From NCBI RefSeq assembly GCF_023150235.1, contig NZ_JAKLLH010000012.1, forward strand, positions 62,001 through 126,000: a stretch of 64,000 bases of DNA. The letters are read 5' to 3'. Within the stretch, counting starts at the first letter, position 1, and each line of letters opens with the position of its first letter. The notes beneath the pieces are model-generated. The model saw only the letters and a list, made by a program, of their open reading frames with translations. It made no database searches and had not been told where the DNA came from. This document shows positions 45,542 to 55,097 of the stretch, one piece after another. The translations under genes were made by a program, and so were the position numbers. The DNA comes from Azonexus sp. GTDB lineage: Bacteria; Pseudomonadota; Gammaproteobacteria; Burkholderiales; Rhodocyclaceae.

Positions 45542-46358
45542 AAGCCCAAAAGAAGAAACCTCGGCTCCAATCACCGCCGCAAAGAGCGGGAGAGGGAGTT
45601 CCGAGGCTTACGGGACCATTTTACCGCAAATGAACACAATGGATTGCTCAGATTTCTGCCGCCAACTTGAGGCGCACATGTCCACTGAGCGATTGAGCGC
45701 TTACGCTGCGTCACCTGAAGAAATCGAAACCACGCCCAAACTGGTGTTGTCACGCTACCTATTGAACATGGCCTTGTGCGAAAGTCTTTACCCAGCCCTG
45801 CAAACCTGCGAGATCGCGCTCCGAAACGCCATTCATACCTATTTGACGACAACCTTGAGGCGTGAAGACTGGTTTGACGCTCCAAGCTTTCAGTTGACAC
45901 CGTGGGCGCAACTCGAAGTGCGCAAGGCCAAAGACAAAATTGCAAAATCGGGGAAAGTCGTAACCGCTGGCCGCGTGGTGGCTGAACTGCAATTTGGGTT
46001 CTGGACCAGCCTGTTTGAAGCCCATTACGAACAAAAAACCGCATTTCTGCCGCGTGGCATCAAAGCTGTATTCCCACACTTGCCGAAGAGCTTGCACAAA
46101 CGCAAGGAACGAAAAGGCGATCTGGAGCGGGTGCGAACTTTACGCAACCGCGTGTTTCACCATGAGCGCATCGTGCATTGGACAGACTTGGAAGCACAGC
46201 ATGACCTGATTGTTCAAATCATCGGCTGGATCAGCCCGCCTTTGCAGCACATAACAGCGGCGCTGGATCGATTTCATGCGGTGCGGAAAGCGGGGCTCAC
46301 CCCGTTTCTGAATAACCCGATGTGGCATGTGGGCGAAGCTGGGGGGGCTGGGGTATGA
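45531..46358 (+). CDS. Abi-like protein with HEPN RNase motif, 275 aa
   Basis: Resembles Abi_2/AbiD/F abortive-infection proteins. A Ser/Thr-rich N-terminus is followed by an alpha-helical domain (ERLSAYAASPEE, LSRYLLNMALCESLYPALQ, EIALRNAIHTYL) and the RNase-type HEPN signature RTLRNRVFHHE (Arg-x4-His; about residues 200-210). GFWTSLFEAHYEQ is also an Abi_2-like block. A defence role (RNA cleavage on infection) is likely. It lies between hsdM and hsdS, with start and end inside copies of the 25-bp junction repeat, so it appears as an inserted cassette. Complete. Confidence 0.8.
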   Translation: MSSESPKEETSAPITAAKSGRGSSEAYGTILPQMNTMDCSDFCRQLEAHMSTERLSAYAASPEEIETTPKLVLSRYLLNMALCESLYPALQTCEIALRNAIHTYLTTTLRREDWFDAPSFQLTPWAQLEVRKAKDKIAKSGKVVTAGRVVAELQFGFWTSLFEAHYEQKTAFLPRGIKAVFPHLPKSLHKRKERKGDLERVRTLRNRVFHHERIVHWTDLEAQHDLIVQIIGWISPPLQHITAALDRFHAVRKAGLTPFLNNPMWHVGEAGGAGV

Positions 46359-46365
46359 GTTCTGA
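46341..46365 (+). repeat. Cassette-junction direct repeat, copy 3 (hsdS start)
   Basis: 25/25 identical to copy 1 (45064-45088). It encodes the hsdS start MSSE and the 3' end of the Abi-like gene. Confidence 0.92.
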
Positions 46366-47746
46366 GTCGCAGGAGTTCCAACTCGATGAAATTTGCGATT
46401 TCGTGAACGGGTTTGCCTTCAAGCCTGAAAACTACATCGAGAAATCCGCGGAAACCTATGAAGTATTTCGTATGGGATACATCGGTCGTGGTGGTGGATT
46501 CAAAGAGGACAGCTCGCCTGTTTTCGTCTCTCGATCAAACCCCAAGTTAGATAAATACCGTTTGCGTCGTGGAGACATCGTTATCGCGATGACCGACATG
46601 AAGGACAAAGTTGCAATTCTTGGCAACACAGCAAGAGTTCCGCAAGATGATCGCTTTGTCTTGAACCAGCGAGCTGGCTTGATACGAGTTTCGAAGCCGG
46701 ACATTGTTTGCCCGATTTTTCTTTATTACTACTCTAACTGGAAACCACACGTCGATTACTTGCGAGCCAGAGCGAACAGTGGCGTGCAAGTAAATCTTTC
46801 TACCGGGGCAATCAAAGAAGCCAAACTTTTGTTGCCTCCGCTAGCAGAACAGAGACAGATAGGGTCTTTGTTGTCGTCACTAGACGACCGCATCACCCTC
46901 CTGCGCGAAACCAATGCCACGCTCGAAGCCATCGCGCAGGCGCTGTTCAAGTCGTGGTTTGTCGATTTCGACCCCGTCCGCGCCAAGCAGGCAGGCCGCG
47001 CCCCGGAAGGCATGAGTGACGCCACCGCCGCCCTCTTTCCCGACAGCTTCGAGGAATCGGAATTGGGCTTGGTGCCGAAGGGGTGGCGTTTGGTTCCATT
47101 TGGACAGTTGCTTTCCCACACCATTGGCGGTGATTGGGGCAGTGAGGCGCCCGACGACAAGAACGATGTCCGTGTTGCCATTATTCGCGGCACCGATATT
47201 CCTGATTTGCAGTCAGGCGCAAATAGCCGTGTCCCCGTTCGTTACACCTCACAAAAGAAACTGGCCACTCGGAAGTTGGAGGATGGCGATATTGTTTTGG
47301 AGGTGTCTGGTGGCAGCAAAGACCAGCCCACCGGCAGGGCACTGTATCTGACCGACGGTCTGCTCGGACAATTCGACTGCCCAGTAGAGCCCGCCAGCTT
47401 TTGCCGATTGTTGAGGCCGAATACAAAAGATATAGGACTGCTTCTTGGACAGCATCTGACGTACATCTATGCCCAAGGGAAAACATGGGAATACCAGAAC
47501 CAAAGCACAGGCATTGCCAACTTCCAAACGACACATTTTCTCGAAACGGAGTTGGTGGCTGTTCCCGATGATGAGGTGTTGGCAGAGTTTGCCAAAGTGA
47601 TTCGACCCATAGTTGATCGGGCGCACTTAACCCAAGTTCAAGAACTTGCCACCCTTCGCGACACCCTGCTGCCCCGCCTGATCTCCGGCCAACTGCGGCT
47701 ACCGGAGGCCGAGACTCTGGTCAAAGAAGCCTCATCGACCTGCTGA
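46355..47746 (+). CDS. hsdS: Type I restriction-modification specificity subunit HsdS, 463 aa
   Basis: DNA-recognition subunit with two target-recognition domains: TRD1 about 8-165 (ICDFVNGFAFKPENY, RRGDIVIAMTDM), first conserved helix LPPLAEQRQIGSLLSSLDDRITLLRETN (split: PPLAEQRQIGSLLSSLDDRI), TRD2 about 240-405 (VPFGQLLSHTIGG, KLEDGDIVLEVSGG), second conserved region LRDTLLPRLISGQLRLPEA. Starts at the junction repeat, ATGA overlap with the Abi-like gene. Its base composition is lower in G+C than its neighbours in the TRDs, as common for exchanged domains. Confidence 0.92.
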   Translation: MSSESQEFQLDEICDFVNGFAFKPENYIEKSAETYEVFRMGYIGRGGGFKEDSSPVFVSRSNPKLDKYRLRRGDIVIAMTDMKDKVAILGNTARVPQDDRFVLNQRAGLIRVSKPDIVCPIFLYYYSNWKPHVDYLRARANSGVQVNLSTGAIKEAKLLLPPLAEQRQIGSLLSSLDDRITLLRETNATLEAIAQALFKSWFVDFDPVRAKQAGRAPEGMSDATAALFPDSFEESELGLVPKGWRLVPFGQLLSHTIGGDWGSEAPDDKNDVRVAIIRGTDIPDLQSGANSRVPVRYTSQKKLATRKLEDGDIVLEVSGGSKDQPTGRALYLTDGLLGQFDCPVEPASFCRLLRPNTKDIGLLLGQHLTYIYAQGKTWEYQNQSTGIANFQTTHFLETELVAVPDDEVLAEFAKVIRPIVDRAHLTQVQELATLRDTLLPRLISGQLRLPEAETLVKEASSTC

Positions 47747-47759
47747 CCGGAAAATCCAG

Positions 47760-48296
47760 ATGACCCCACACGAAGTGCTGAGCTTGGCTAACGACTACGG
47801 AATCACTGCAGCGGCAGTTGCTTTTCTGTTGATCGTGCTCGGGAACATGGCTGCTGCATGGTTGACCCAGGCATTCCTGCCCATGCGCCTCAAAAAGCAT
47901 TCGTGGAAGTGGGAGAAGGAACAGTGGGCTACGGAACAGTTCCTCGAATCCTTGTCGCGGGTTGAGTTCATGGGAAAGCATCTCGTCCGCTCAGAGGCGG
48001 GTGAGAAAGTGTCACTTTCAAGGCTGAGCTTCAATGAAACTGAGGCAGAAATCGTCAAGGTCATCTCCGATCTGCACAGCGGTGGGCATCGCATCCGTCC
48101 ATATCTGAATCAGCGCAACCAGGCGCTTTTTGATGATTACCTGCAGCAATCCTCTGCTGCTTTTGATGCGTCAAAAGCAAGCCATGGCGAGTGGATGCAG
48201 GATGACTACGCAGCAGAAGAGGATCACAGGCTCAGTTTCATCCATGAACAAAGTCTGATCGCCGGAAGGTTGATCGGAAAGGTGGAGATAGCTTGA
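47760..48296 (+). CDS. Hypothetical protein with N-terminal membrane segment, 178 aa
   Basis: Not recognised. A hydrophobic segment at residues 12-38 (GITAAAVAFLLIVLGNMAAAW) likely spans the membrane, followed by a charged helical region (KKHSWKWEKEQWATEQFLES, residues 45-64) and an acidic C-terminus. The layout, one transmembrane helix plus a cytoplasmic helical domain, is often seen in defence-island proteins. Starts 13 bases after hsdS, same strand, in the interval before hsdR. Confidence 0.65.
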   Translation: MTPHEVLSLANDYGITAAAVAFLLIVLGNMAAAWLTQAFLPMRLKKHSWKWEKEQWATEQFLESLSRVEFMGKHLVRSEAGEKVSLSRLSFNETEAEIVKVISDLHSGGHRIRPYLNQRNQALFDDYLQQSSAAFDASKASHGEWMQDDYAAEEDHRLSFIHEQSLIAGRLIGKVEIA

Positions 48297-48333
48297 TGGC
48301 AGCTAAAGCATGTAAGTCAGGAGCCGGTTTGAG

Positions 48334-49143
48334 ATGAGAAAACTCTACCGCTACCAGCCCATCCCCGTCCCTGGCGATGACCGCCTGAGCCAGTTGCAGA
48401 AGGATGAAGTCTGGTTTTCCGACCCTGCCGGCTTCAACGATCCCTTCGATCTGAAGCCGCGCATCAGCAATCTGATGCCGGATCGTTGGTGCGACGCCCC
48501 CGAATTCGATACCGCCACGCGCCGGGCGTTGGCCGCTTTGCTGGCCGACCCGGCCATGTATCAAGGTGCGCTGTTCATCGACCAGGCGCTGATCGACGAA
48601 TTCCGGGCATGGACGGCTGGGGATGCGGGATACGAGCAGCTTTGGGATGAACGCCTGTGTAACGCCATCAAGAAACGAATCGCCCAGTTCGGCGTGGTCT
48701 GTCTGACGCCGCAATGGGATAGCCGCTTGATGTGGGCGCACTACGCCAGCAATGGACAAGGGTTCTGCATTGAATATGAGGTTGATGGTTTCAGGAATAA
48801 TCAGGATGTCCGCTACGTGCCGGTGCAATACGCCTCAGAAATTCCCGAGCTTTGCCTCTCCGAGGCGATGTTCACCCCGCATCAGTTTCTGTATCGGGTG
48901 CTGGCGACCAAACATGCCGATTGGGCCTATGAACAGGAGGTCAGGCTGGTTTGCCTGACCGGCAAGGCAAAGAATGTGAAGCTCGACCAGGACTTTGTGC
49001 GCATGACCGGGCTGATTGCCGGCCATGCGATGCCGGAGCCGTTGCAGTCACACCTGAAGGAAACGGCGGCACGACTGGGGGTTAAGGCTTGGAAGGTGAG
49101 GACAGGAATTCTCGGCAGTTTCGACGTGGAGCGGTTGGCATGA
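48334..49143 (+). CDS. DUF2971-family protein, 269 aa
   Basis: Recognised by LYRYQPI, VWFSDPAGFNDPFDLKP and MWAHYASNGQGFCIEYE, all typical of DUF2971. The family occurs often in defence islands and phage-related loci; biochemical function is not known to me. Coupled to the DUF3800 gene by an ATGA overlap at 49140, so the two act together. GGAG before the ATG. Confidence 0.8.
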   Translation: MRKLYRYQPIPVPGDDRLSQLQKDEVWFSDPAGFNDPFDLKPRISNLMPDRWCDAPEFDTATRRALAALLADPAMYQGALFIDQALIDEFRAWTAGDAGYEQLWDERLCNAIKKRIAQFGVVCLTPQWDSRLMWAHYASNGQGFCIEYEVDGFRNNQDVRYVPVQYASEIPELCLSEAMFTPHQFLYRVLATKHADWAYEQEVRLVCLTGKAKNVKLDQDFVRMTGLIAGHAMPEPLQSHLKETAARLGVKAWKVRTGILGSFDVERLA

Positions 49144-50045
49144 GCCGCCCCGGCACCCAATATTCCCTGTTCGAATCCGTCGAGCCGATTCCGGTTGAAC
49201 AATCTCCACAGGAGCCAGCTGCCAAGCGCTTCAGTGACTACATCGTCTATGTCGATGAAAGTGGCGACCACTCCCTGGCCAGCATCGACCAGGACTACCC
49301 GGTATTCGTCCTGGCCCTGTGCGTCTTCCATAAGCGGCACTATGCCGAAAAGATCGTCCCGGCCATCCAGAAGCTGAAGTTCAACTACTTCGGCCACGAT
49401 AGCGTGGTGCTGCATGAACACGAGATACGCAAGCAGAAAGGCGATTTCGCCTTCCTCAGCCACCGACCGACACGCGATGCTTTCATCGACCATCTGTCAT
49501 CGGTGATGGATGCCAGCAACTTCATCCTGATTGCCGGCGTTGTCGACAAGGCCCGTCTGGGCCGGGGCGAAGGGACGAGTTCGAACCCTTATCACATTGC
49601 GTTGGGCGTCTGCCTGGAAGCCCTACGCGAGTTCCTGGCCGAGAAGCAGCAGGACCAACTCAAGACGCATGTCCTGGTGGAGTGTCGCGGCAAGAAAGAA
49701 GATGCCGAGCTTGAACTGGAATTTCGGCGAATTTGCGATGGGGACAACCCTGGCGGCAGGTCCCTGCCCTTCGACATCGTCTTTGCTGACAAGAAAACCA
49801 ACCTGGCCGGCCTGCAACTGGCCGATCTGGTGGCCCGCCCGGTGGGTATCAGCTACATCCGCCCGCAACAGGAAAACAAAGCGTTCGAGATGCTGAAGAA
49901 AAAGTTTTTCTGCGATGGCGGCAGAAGTAACGCGGGATGTGGGTACGAAGATGTGGGGCTGATGATTTACCCGCCCAGAAAAGCGAAAGGCCCCGGTGAA
50001 CCCACCGAGACCATAGCGCCGACCGGGAACCCCCAATCCACTTAG
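49140..50045 (+). CDS. DUF3800-family protein, 301 aa
   Basis: DUF3800 proteins have an RNase H-like fold with acidic residues; here IVYVDESGDHSL (about residues 36-47) and FDIVFADKKTNLAGLQLADL (split: DKKTNLAGLQLADLVARP) match. It starts inside the stop of the DUF2971 gene. The pair stands between hsdS and hsdR. A nuclease role is inferred from the fold, not shown. Confidence 0.8.
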   Translation: MSRPGTQYSLFESVEPIPVEQSPQEPAAKRFSDYIVYVDESGDHSLASIDQDYPVFVLALCVFHKRHYAEKIVPAIQKLKFNYFGHDSVVLHEHEIRKQKGDFAFLSHRPTRDAFIDHLSSVMDASNFILIAGVVDKARLGRGEGTSSNPYHIALGVCLEALREFLAEKQQDQLKTHVLVECRGKKEDAELELEFRRICDGDNPGGRSLPFDIVFADKKTNLAGLQLADLVARPVGISYIRPQQENKAFEMLKKKFFCDGGRSNAGCGYEDVGLMIYPPRKAKGPGEPTETIAPTGNPQST

Positions 50046-50103
50046 GCCTTAATTTTAGTGCAAAAAAACTGACAGTGCTTGAAAAGTTGAGGAAATCACG
50101 GGC

Positions 50104-53100
50104 ATGACCGAAGACCAACTCGAACAGGAAACCCTAGTCTGGCTGGCGGAAGTCGGTTACACCCACCTGTACGGTCCGGACATTGCCCCGGATGGAGATT
50201 CGCCCGAACGCGCCAATTACCTGCAGGTGGTGCTGCCCTTCCGCCTGCGCGAGGCTGTCCACCGCCTGAATCCTGACATCCCCACTGCCGCCAAGGAGGA
50301 TGCTTTCAAGCAGGTGATGGACTTGGGCATCCCGTCGCTACTGGCCGCCAACCGCCACTTTCACAAGCTGCTGGTCGGCGGCGTGCCGGTGCAGTATCAG
50401 AAGGACGGCGAAACCCGGGGCGATTTCGTCCGCCTGATCGACTGGGCCAACCCCAAGAAAAACGAATGGCTGGCAATCAACCAGTTCTCGATCAAGGGCC
50501 ATGCGGGGAAAAATGCCTACACCCGCCGCCCCGACATCATCCTGTTCGTCAATGGCCTGCCGCTGGTGCTGATCGAGCTGAAGAACCCGGCAGACCTGAA
50601 TGCCGATATCTGGAAGGCTTTTGACCAGCTGCAGACCTACAAGGAACAGATTCCCGACGTCTTCCAGTACAACGAGTTGCTGGTGATTGCCGATGGCAGC
50701 GAGGCGCGGCTGGGTTCGCTTTCCGCCAATGCCGAGCGTTTCATGCAATGGCGCACCATCGACGGCGTGACGCTCGACCCGCTGGGTCAGTTCAACGAGC
50801 TGGAAACCCTGGTGCGCGGCCTGCTGGCGCCGGCCATGCTGCTCGATTATCTGCGCTACTTCGTGCTTTTTGAGGACGACGGCACCCTGATCAAGAAGGT
50901 GGCCGGCTACCACCAGTTCCATGCGGTGCGGGCGGCGATCAATCAGGTGGTGGCTGCTTCCCGCCCGGGCGGCTCGCACAAGGGCGGCGTGGTCTGGCAT
51001 ACCCAGGGCAGCGGCAAGAGCATCACCATGACCTGCTTTGCCGCGCGGGTGATGCGCGAAGCGGCGATGGAGAACCCGACCATTGTCGTCATCACCGACC
51101 GCAACGACCTGGACGGCCAGTTGTTTGGGGTGTTTTCGCTGGCGCAGGACTTGTTGCGTGAGCAGCCGGTGCAGGCCAACACACGGCAGGATTTACGCGC
51201 CAAACTGGGCAACCGCCCATCCGGCGGCATCGTCTTTGCCACGATCCAGAAGTTCATGCCCGGCGAGGACGAGGATACGTTCCCGATCTTGTCCGAGCGT
51301 AGCAACATCGTGGTGATTGCCGACGAGGCGCACCGCACCCAGTACGGCTTCGAGGCGAAGCTGAAAATGGGCAAAGTTTTGCGGTCGACCGCAGAATTTG
51401 GGCAAAAAGCGGCCAATGATATTCAGGTTTTGCAGGCCGCCGAACCCGTCGCCCGTTACCAGGTCGGCTACGCCCAGCATCTGCGCGATGCGCTGCCCAA
51501 CGCCACCTTTGTCGCCTTCACCGGCACCCCGGTGTCCAGCGAAGACCGCGACACCCGCGCCGTGTTCGGCGATTACATCCACGTCTACGACATGCAGCAG
51601 GCCAAGGAGGATGGCGCCACGGTGGCTATCTACTTCGAATCCCGCCTGGCCAAACTGTCGCTGAAGCAGGACGAGTTACCGGCCATCGACGACGAAGTCG
51701 ATGAACTCGCCGAAGATGAGGAAGAGGACCAGCAGGCCAAGCTGAAGAGCAAATGGGCGGCGCTGGAAAAGGTGGTCGGCGCCGAGCCGCGCATTGCCAG
51801 TGTGGCCGCCGATCTGGTGGCGCATTTTGAAGCCCGCAGCCAAACCCAGTCCGGCAAGGCGATGGTGGTGGCCATGAGCCGGGAAATCTGCGTGCATCTC
51901 TACAACGAAATCGTCAAGCTGCGCCCCGACTGGCACGACGCGGACCCAGAGCTAGGCGCCATCAAGATCGTGATGACCGGCTCAGCCAGCGATAAGGCTC
52001 TGCTCCGCCCCCATATCTACAGTGCCCAGGTGAAGAAGCGGCTGGAAAAGCGCTTCAAGGACCCCGCCGATCCGCTGCGCCTAGTCATCGTGCGCGACAT
52101 GTGGCTGACTGGCTTCGACGCCCCCTGCGTCCATACGCTGTATGTGGACAAGCCGATGAAGGGCCACAACCTGATGCAGGCCATCGCCCGGGTGAATCGG
52201 GTGTTCAAGGATAAACAAGGCGGGCTGGTGGTCGATTACATCGGCATCGCCAATGAACTCAAAAGCGCGCTGAAGGAATACACCGCCAGCCATGGCCGTG
52301 GCCGGCCGACGGTGGATGCCGCCGAGGCCTACGCGGTGCTGGAAGAAAAGCTCGACATCCTGCGCGCCCTGCTGCACGGCTACGATTACAGCGATTTCCT
52401 CACCGCCAGCCACCAGCGCCTGGCGGGGGCGGCCAACCATGTGCTCGGCCAGAAGGATGGCAAGAAGCGTTTTGCCGATAACGCGCTGGCGATGAGCAAG
52501 GCCTTCACGCTGTGCTGCACCCTGGACGAAGCCAAGGCCGTGCGCGAGGAAGTGGCCTTCCTGCAGGCGGTGAAGGTGATCCTGACCAAGCGCGACCTCA
52601 GCCTGAAGAAAAAGACCGACGAAGGGCGCGAACTGGCCATCCGCCAGATCATCGGCGCCGCCGTGGTCTCCGAAGACGTGGTCGATGTCTTCGATGCGGT
52701 GGGGCTGGACAAACCCAATATCGGCATCCTCGACGATGCCTTCCTGGCCGAGGTGAAGAATCTGCCCGAGCGCAATCTTGCGGTGGAACTACTGGAACGC
52801 CTGCTGGAGGGCGAGATCAAGAGCCGATTTGCCAGCAATCTGGTGCAGGAAAAGAAGTTCTCCGAACTGCTGGCTAACGTGATCAAGCGCTACCAGAACC
52901 GCGCCATCGAAACTGCCCAGGTCATCGAAGAGCTGATCGAGATGGCGAAGAAATTCCGCGCCGCAGCCCATCGTGGCGAGGCGCTGGGCCTGACCGAGGA
53001 CGAAGTGCGCTTCTACGATGCGCTGGCGGACAACGAATCGGCGGTGCGCGAACTATCGGACGAAACGCTGAAGAAAATCGCCCACGAACTGACCGAAAAC

Positions 53101-53277
53101 CTGCGCCAGAACATCACCGTCGACTGGTCGGCCCGGGAAAGCGTGCGCGCCCGGCTTCGGCTGATGGTCAAGCGCATCCTGCGCAAATACAAATATCCGC
53201 CGGATCAGCAGGAAGCCGCCGTTACCCTGGTACTGCAGCAGGCTGAGGCGCTGGGTGGATCGTGGATGACAACGTAG
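50104..53277 (+). CDS. hsdR: Type I restriction enzyme subunit HsdR, 1057 aa
   Basis: Motor and nuclease subunit. N-terminal PD-(D/E)[11 protein letters not shown] with Asp144 and LIELKNP with Glu158 and Lys160; Walker A GSGKS (302-306); DEAH box VIADEAH (404-410); FTGTP motif III region near 472; a Glu-rich stretch ([16 protein letters not shown]) near 533; helical C-terminal domain. Between the DEAH box and FTGTP lies a segment around residues 421-440 coded by a palindrome with core GCGGTCGACCGC (51381-51392), unlike the usual spacer, suggesting an in-frame insertion of the repeated element. Ribosome site GAGGAAA before the ATG. Confidence 0.93.
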   Translation: MTEDQLEQETLVWLAEVGYTHLYGPDIAPDGDSPERANYLQVVLPFRLREAVHRLNPDIPTAAKEDAFKQVMDLGIPSLLAANRHFHKLLVGGVPVQYQKDGETRGDFVRLIDWANPKKNEWLAINQFSIKGHAGKNAYTRRPDIILFVNGLPLVLIELKNPADLNADIWKAFDQLQTYKEQIPDVFQYNELLVIADGSEARLGSLSANAERFMQWRTIDGVTLDPLGQFNELETLVRGLLAPAMLLDYLRYFVLFEDDGTLIKKVAGYHQFHAVRAAINQVVAASRPGGSHKGGVVWHTQGSGKSITMTCFAARVMREAAMENPTIVVITDRNDLDGQLFGVFSLAQDLLREQPVQANTRQDLRAKLGNRPSGGIVFATIQKFMPGEDEDTFPILSERSNIVVIADEAHRTQYGFEAKLKMGKVLRSTAEFGQKAANDIQVLQAAEPVARYQVGYAQHLRDALPNATFVAFTGTPVSSEDRDTRAVFGDYIHVYDMQQAKEDGATVAIYFESRLAKLSLKQDELPAIDDEVDELAEDEEEDQQAKLKSKWAALEKVVGAEPRIASVAADLVAHFEARSQTQSGKAMVVAMSREICVHLYNEIVKLRPDWHDADPELGAIKIVMTGSASDKALLRPHIYSAQVKKRLEKRFKDPADPLRLVIVRDMWLTGFDAPCVHTLYVDKPMKGHNLMQAIARVNRVFKDKQGGLVVDYIGIANELKSALKEYTASHGRGRPTVDAAEAYAVLEEKLDILRALLHGYDYSDFLTASHQRLAGAANHVLGQKDGKKRFADNALAMSKAFTLCCTLDEAKAVREEVAFLQAVKVILTKRDLSLKKKTDEGRELAIRQIIGAAVVSEDVVDVFDAVGLDKPNIGILDDAFLAEVKNLPERNLAVELLERLLEGEIKSRFASNLVQEKKFSELLANVIKRYQNRAIETAQVIEELIEMAKKFRAAAHRGEALGLTEDEVRFYDALADNESAVRELSDETLKKIAHELTENLRQNITVDWSARESVRARLRLMVKRILRKYKYPPDQQEAAVTLVLQQAEALGGSWMTT
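51381..51392. repeat. GTCGAC palindromic element inside hsdR
   Basis: GCGGTCGACCGC with imperfect arms (TTTT left, AGAATTTG right) and followed by GGGCAAAAAGC, the tail also seen after the element at 14711. Confidence 0.65.
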
Positions 53278-53361
53278 ATGCGTTCCAGCTCAAAATAAAT
53301 TTATTTCCCCCGCCCAGATTTGTCAGGAGTTTTGTGTAAAGCGGACCGAGCTAATCGCCTT

Positions 53362-53411
53362 GAGCAAGAAATCAGCGACAGGCATGAATGCCTGTCGCTG
53401 ATTTCTTGCTC
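53362..53411. repeat. 50-bp inverted repeat with 24-bp perfect arms
   Basis: Arms 53362-53385 and 53388-53411 are exact reverse complements with a two-base centre. No T-run follows. It lies at the boundary between hsdR and the piuC remnant. Confidence 0.93.
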
Positions 53412-53434
53412 GTCGCGGCCTGCGCACCAGCGGT

Positions 53435-53527
53435 TTACAAACCGTCCACCCAACCGGCGGCGTCGAGCCGCTGGCGGATGTCGGCGACCTCGGCCCGGCT
53501 CAGGACCTGCGGAATGTGCAACAGCAT
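53435..53527 (-). pseudogene. piuC: piuC (Fe(II)/2-oxoglutarate dioxygenase) N-terminal remnant, 30 codons
   Basis: Minus-strand frame [20 protein letters not shown] then [10 protein letters not shown] and stop. This is the conserved start of PiuC/YbiX, usually about 225 aa and co-transcribed with siderophore receptors. It breaks off where the hairpin and hsdR region begin. The receptor remnant lies directly upstream, as in intact loci. Confidence 0.72.
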
Positions 53528-53544
53528 CGGATTATCCCAAGCAT

Positions 53545-53580
53545 GCAAAAAACCCCGCCGGGGCACGGCGGGCGGGGTCT
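53545..53580 (-). terminator. Terminator after the receptor remnant
   Basis: ACCCCGCC (53552-53559) with GGCGGGGT (53572-53579); minus strand T-run follows. Confidence 0.75.
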
Positions 53581-53590
53581 GGCGGCGGAC

Positions 53591-53762
53591 TTAGAACTGC
53601 ATTTCGGCGGTCAGCATCGCCGAACGCAGGGTGCCCAGGGTCATCCGGGTGCCACCGTTGTTGAGCGTGCCGATGTATTCCTTGTCGAACAGGTTGTACA
53701 AGTTCAGTTGCAGGTACAGGCTCTTGTTCACCCGGTACGCGACACGAGCGTCAGCAATTTCC
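53591..53762 (-). pseudogene. TonB-dependent receptor C-terminal remnant
   Basis: Minus-strand frame with IADARVAYRVNKSLYLQLNLYNLFDKEYIG (split: ARVAYRVNKSLYLQLNLYNL, FDKEYIG) and the end RSAMLTAEMQF, the last two strands of a barrel with terminal Phe. The other 600-700 residues are absent; sequence upstream is the end of the flavoprotein gene. A deletion has fused them. Confidence 0.8.
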
Positions 53763-53768
53763 TCCAAC

Positions 53769-55097
53769 TCAAAACACGTCGCGGCGGTAACGTCCACTTT
53801 CCGCCAGGCCGGCAAGCCCGGCTTCGCCCAAGAGTTCGCGCAGAGTTTGCTCGACGCCCTCGCCCATGCCTCGGCGACTGCCGCAGACGTAGATAGCGGC
53901 ACCGTGCTCGACCCAGGCACGTAGCTCGACCGCGCATTGCTGCAAGCGGTGCTGGACGTAGCCGGGCTGATCCGGGCAGCGGGAAAAAACCTGCTCGAGC
54001 CGCAGACCCGCGTCCAGCAGCAGACGCGAGGCGTACCCGTCGCTGCGCGGGCAGCGTTCGCCGTAAAACAGCCAATGCTGATCGCCGCCGGCAGCCCGCG
54101 CAGCCTTGAGATGCGCCATCAAGCCGGCCAGGCCGACGCCGCCGCCAATCAGGATCAAGGGGCGGCGGGCATTGTCGTCCAGCGCGAAAGCCGCATGCGG
54201 GCGAATCCGCCAGTCGACACTTTCGCCCACGCGCAATTCGCGGCAGAGAAAATTCGAGGCCAATCCCGGTCGACCGTGTGCGTCAACCTGCCGCCGGACC
54301 AGCAGTTGCAGGCAGCCGTCCGCCGGCAGCGAGGCGATGGAATAGTCGCGGGCAGCATCCCAGCCCTCGAGCCGGATACTGGCCAGATCGCCGGATTGCC
54401 AGCTCGGCGGCGGGCCGTCGTGCGGCGCGAAGACCAGGCGATGAATTTCGCCGCCGGGGCTGCCGGGGTTGAGGTACTCACGTTCGCGCAGGCACCAGCG
54501 CACGGGCCTTGCCGGCGGGCAGGCCGGGGTCGTATCAACGGCCACGGCGGGGAGCGCGGCAAACCAGGCCTCGACAACGTCCGCATCGCCACGGTTAACG
54601 TAGTGCGCCGCCTGCCAGGCAGTGGCGCCCGCCATCGTCAGGACGCCATCGAGTTGCCGCCCAAAGGCGCAGAACGCCGGATAGCGGTCGTCGCCCAGGG
54701 CCAGTAGGGAATAACGACAGGCGCGCAGCGGGGAGTCGCCGGCCGTGCGCCGAAAATCGGCCAGACGGGCCACGAAATGCCGGGCATTATCCGGCGCCTC
54801 GCCATCGCCCGCCGTGGCGACGATGAACAGGAAGCGGCCACCGGCAGCCAGGGCCTGCGGCGAGAGGTGATCGAGCGGCAGCACGCCAGCCACGCCGAGT
54901 CGTGCCGCGCTTTCCTCCGCCAGGGTTTGCGCTGTCCCGGTCTGGCTGGCATAGACCACGGTCCACTCGCCGGCCGGCGACAAAACCGGCCGCGTCCGGC
55001 GCCAGGCGTGCCAGCAAAGGCCAAGCCAGGCCAGCAGCAGGAAGGCGGCCAAGGCCAGACGCGCCGGCGGCAGCATGGCCCACGCTTCCGGGATCAC
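53769..55097 (-). CDS. Membrane-anchored flavodoxin/NADPH reductase (CysJ-like), 442 aa
   Basis: N-terminal membrane helix (LALAAFLLLAWLGLCWHAW), flavodoxin domain (YASQTGTAQTLAEESAARLG, FIVATAGDGEAPDN), then FAD domain (RDYSIASLP) and NADPH domain (LILIGGGVGLAGLMAHL, YVCGSRRGMGEGV) ending RYRRDV. It resembles reductases in PepSY/iron-uptake loci that reduce ferric siderophore or haem. GTG start overlaps the DUF4198 stop (GTGA). Downstream lie remnants of a receptor and piuC. The usual reductase partner is likely lost. Confidence 0.86.
   Translation of the reverse strand: MIPEAWAMLPPARLALAAFLLLAWLGLCWHAWRRTRPVLSPAGEWTVVYASQTGTAQTLAEESAARLGVAGVLPLDHLSPQALAAGGRFLFIVATAGDGEAPDNARHFVARLADFRRTAGDSPLRACRYSLLALGDDRYPAFCAFGRQLDGVLTMAGATAWQAAHYVNRGDADVVEAWFAALPAVAVDTTPACPPARPVRWCLREREYLNPGSPGGEIHRLVFAPHDGPPPSWQSGDLASIRLEGWDAARDYSIASLPADGCLQLLVRRQVDAHGRPGLASNFLCRELRVGESVDWRIRPHAAFALDDNARRPLILIGGGVGLAGLMAHLKAARAAGGDQHWLFYGERCPRSDGYASRLLLDAGLRLEQVFSRCPDQPGYVQHRLQQCAVELRAWVEHGAAIYVCGSRRGMGEGVEQTLRELLGEAGLAGLAESGRYRRDVF

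Noticed and set aside
54255-54290. GGTCGACC inside the flavoprotein reductase gene
   Set aside because: Codes for an ordinary region, arms not palindromic; chance site.
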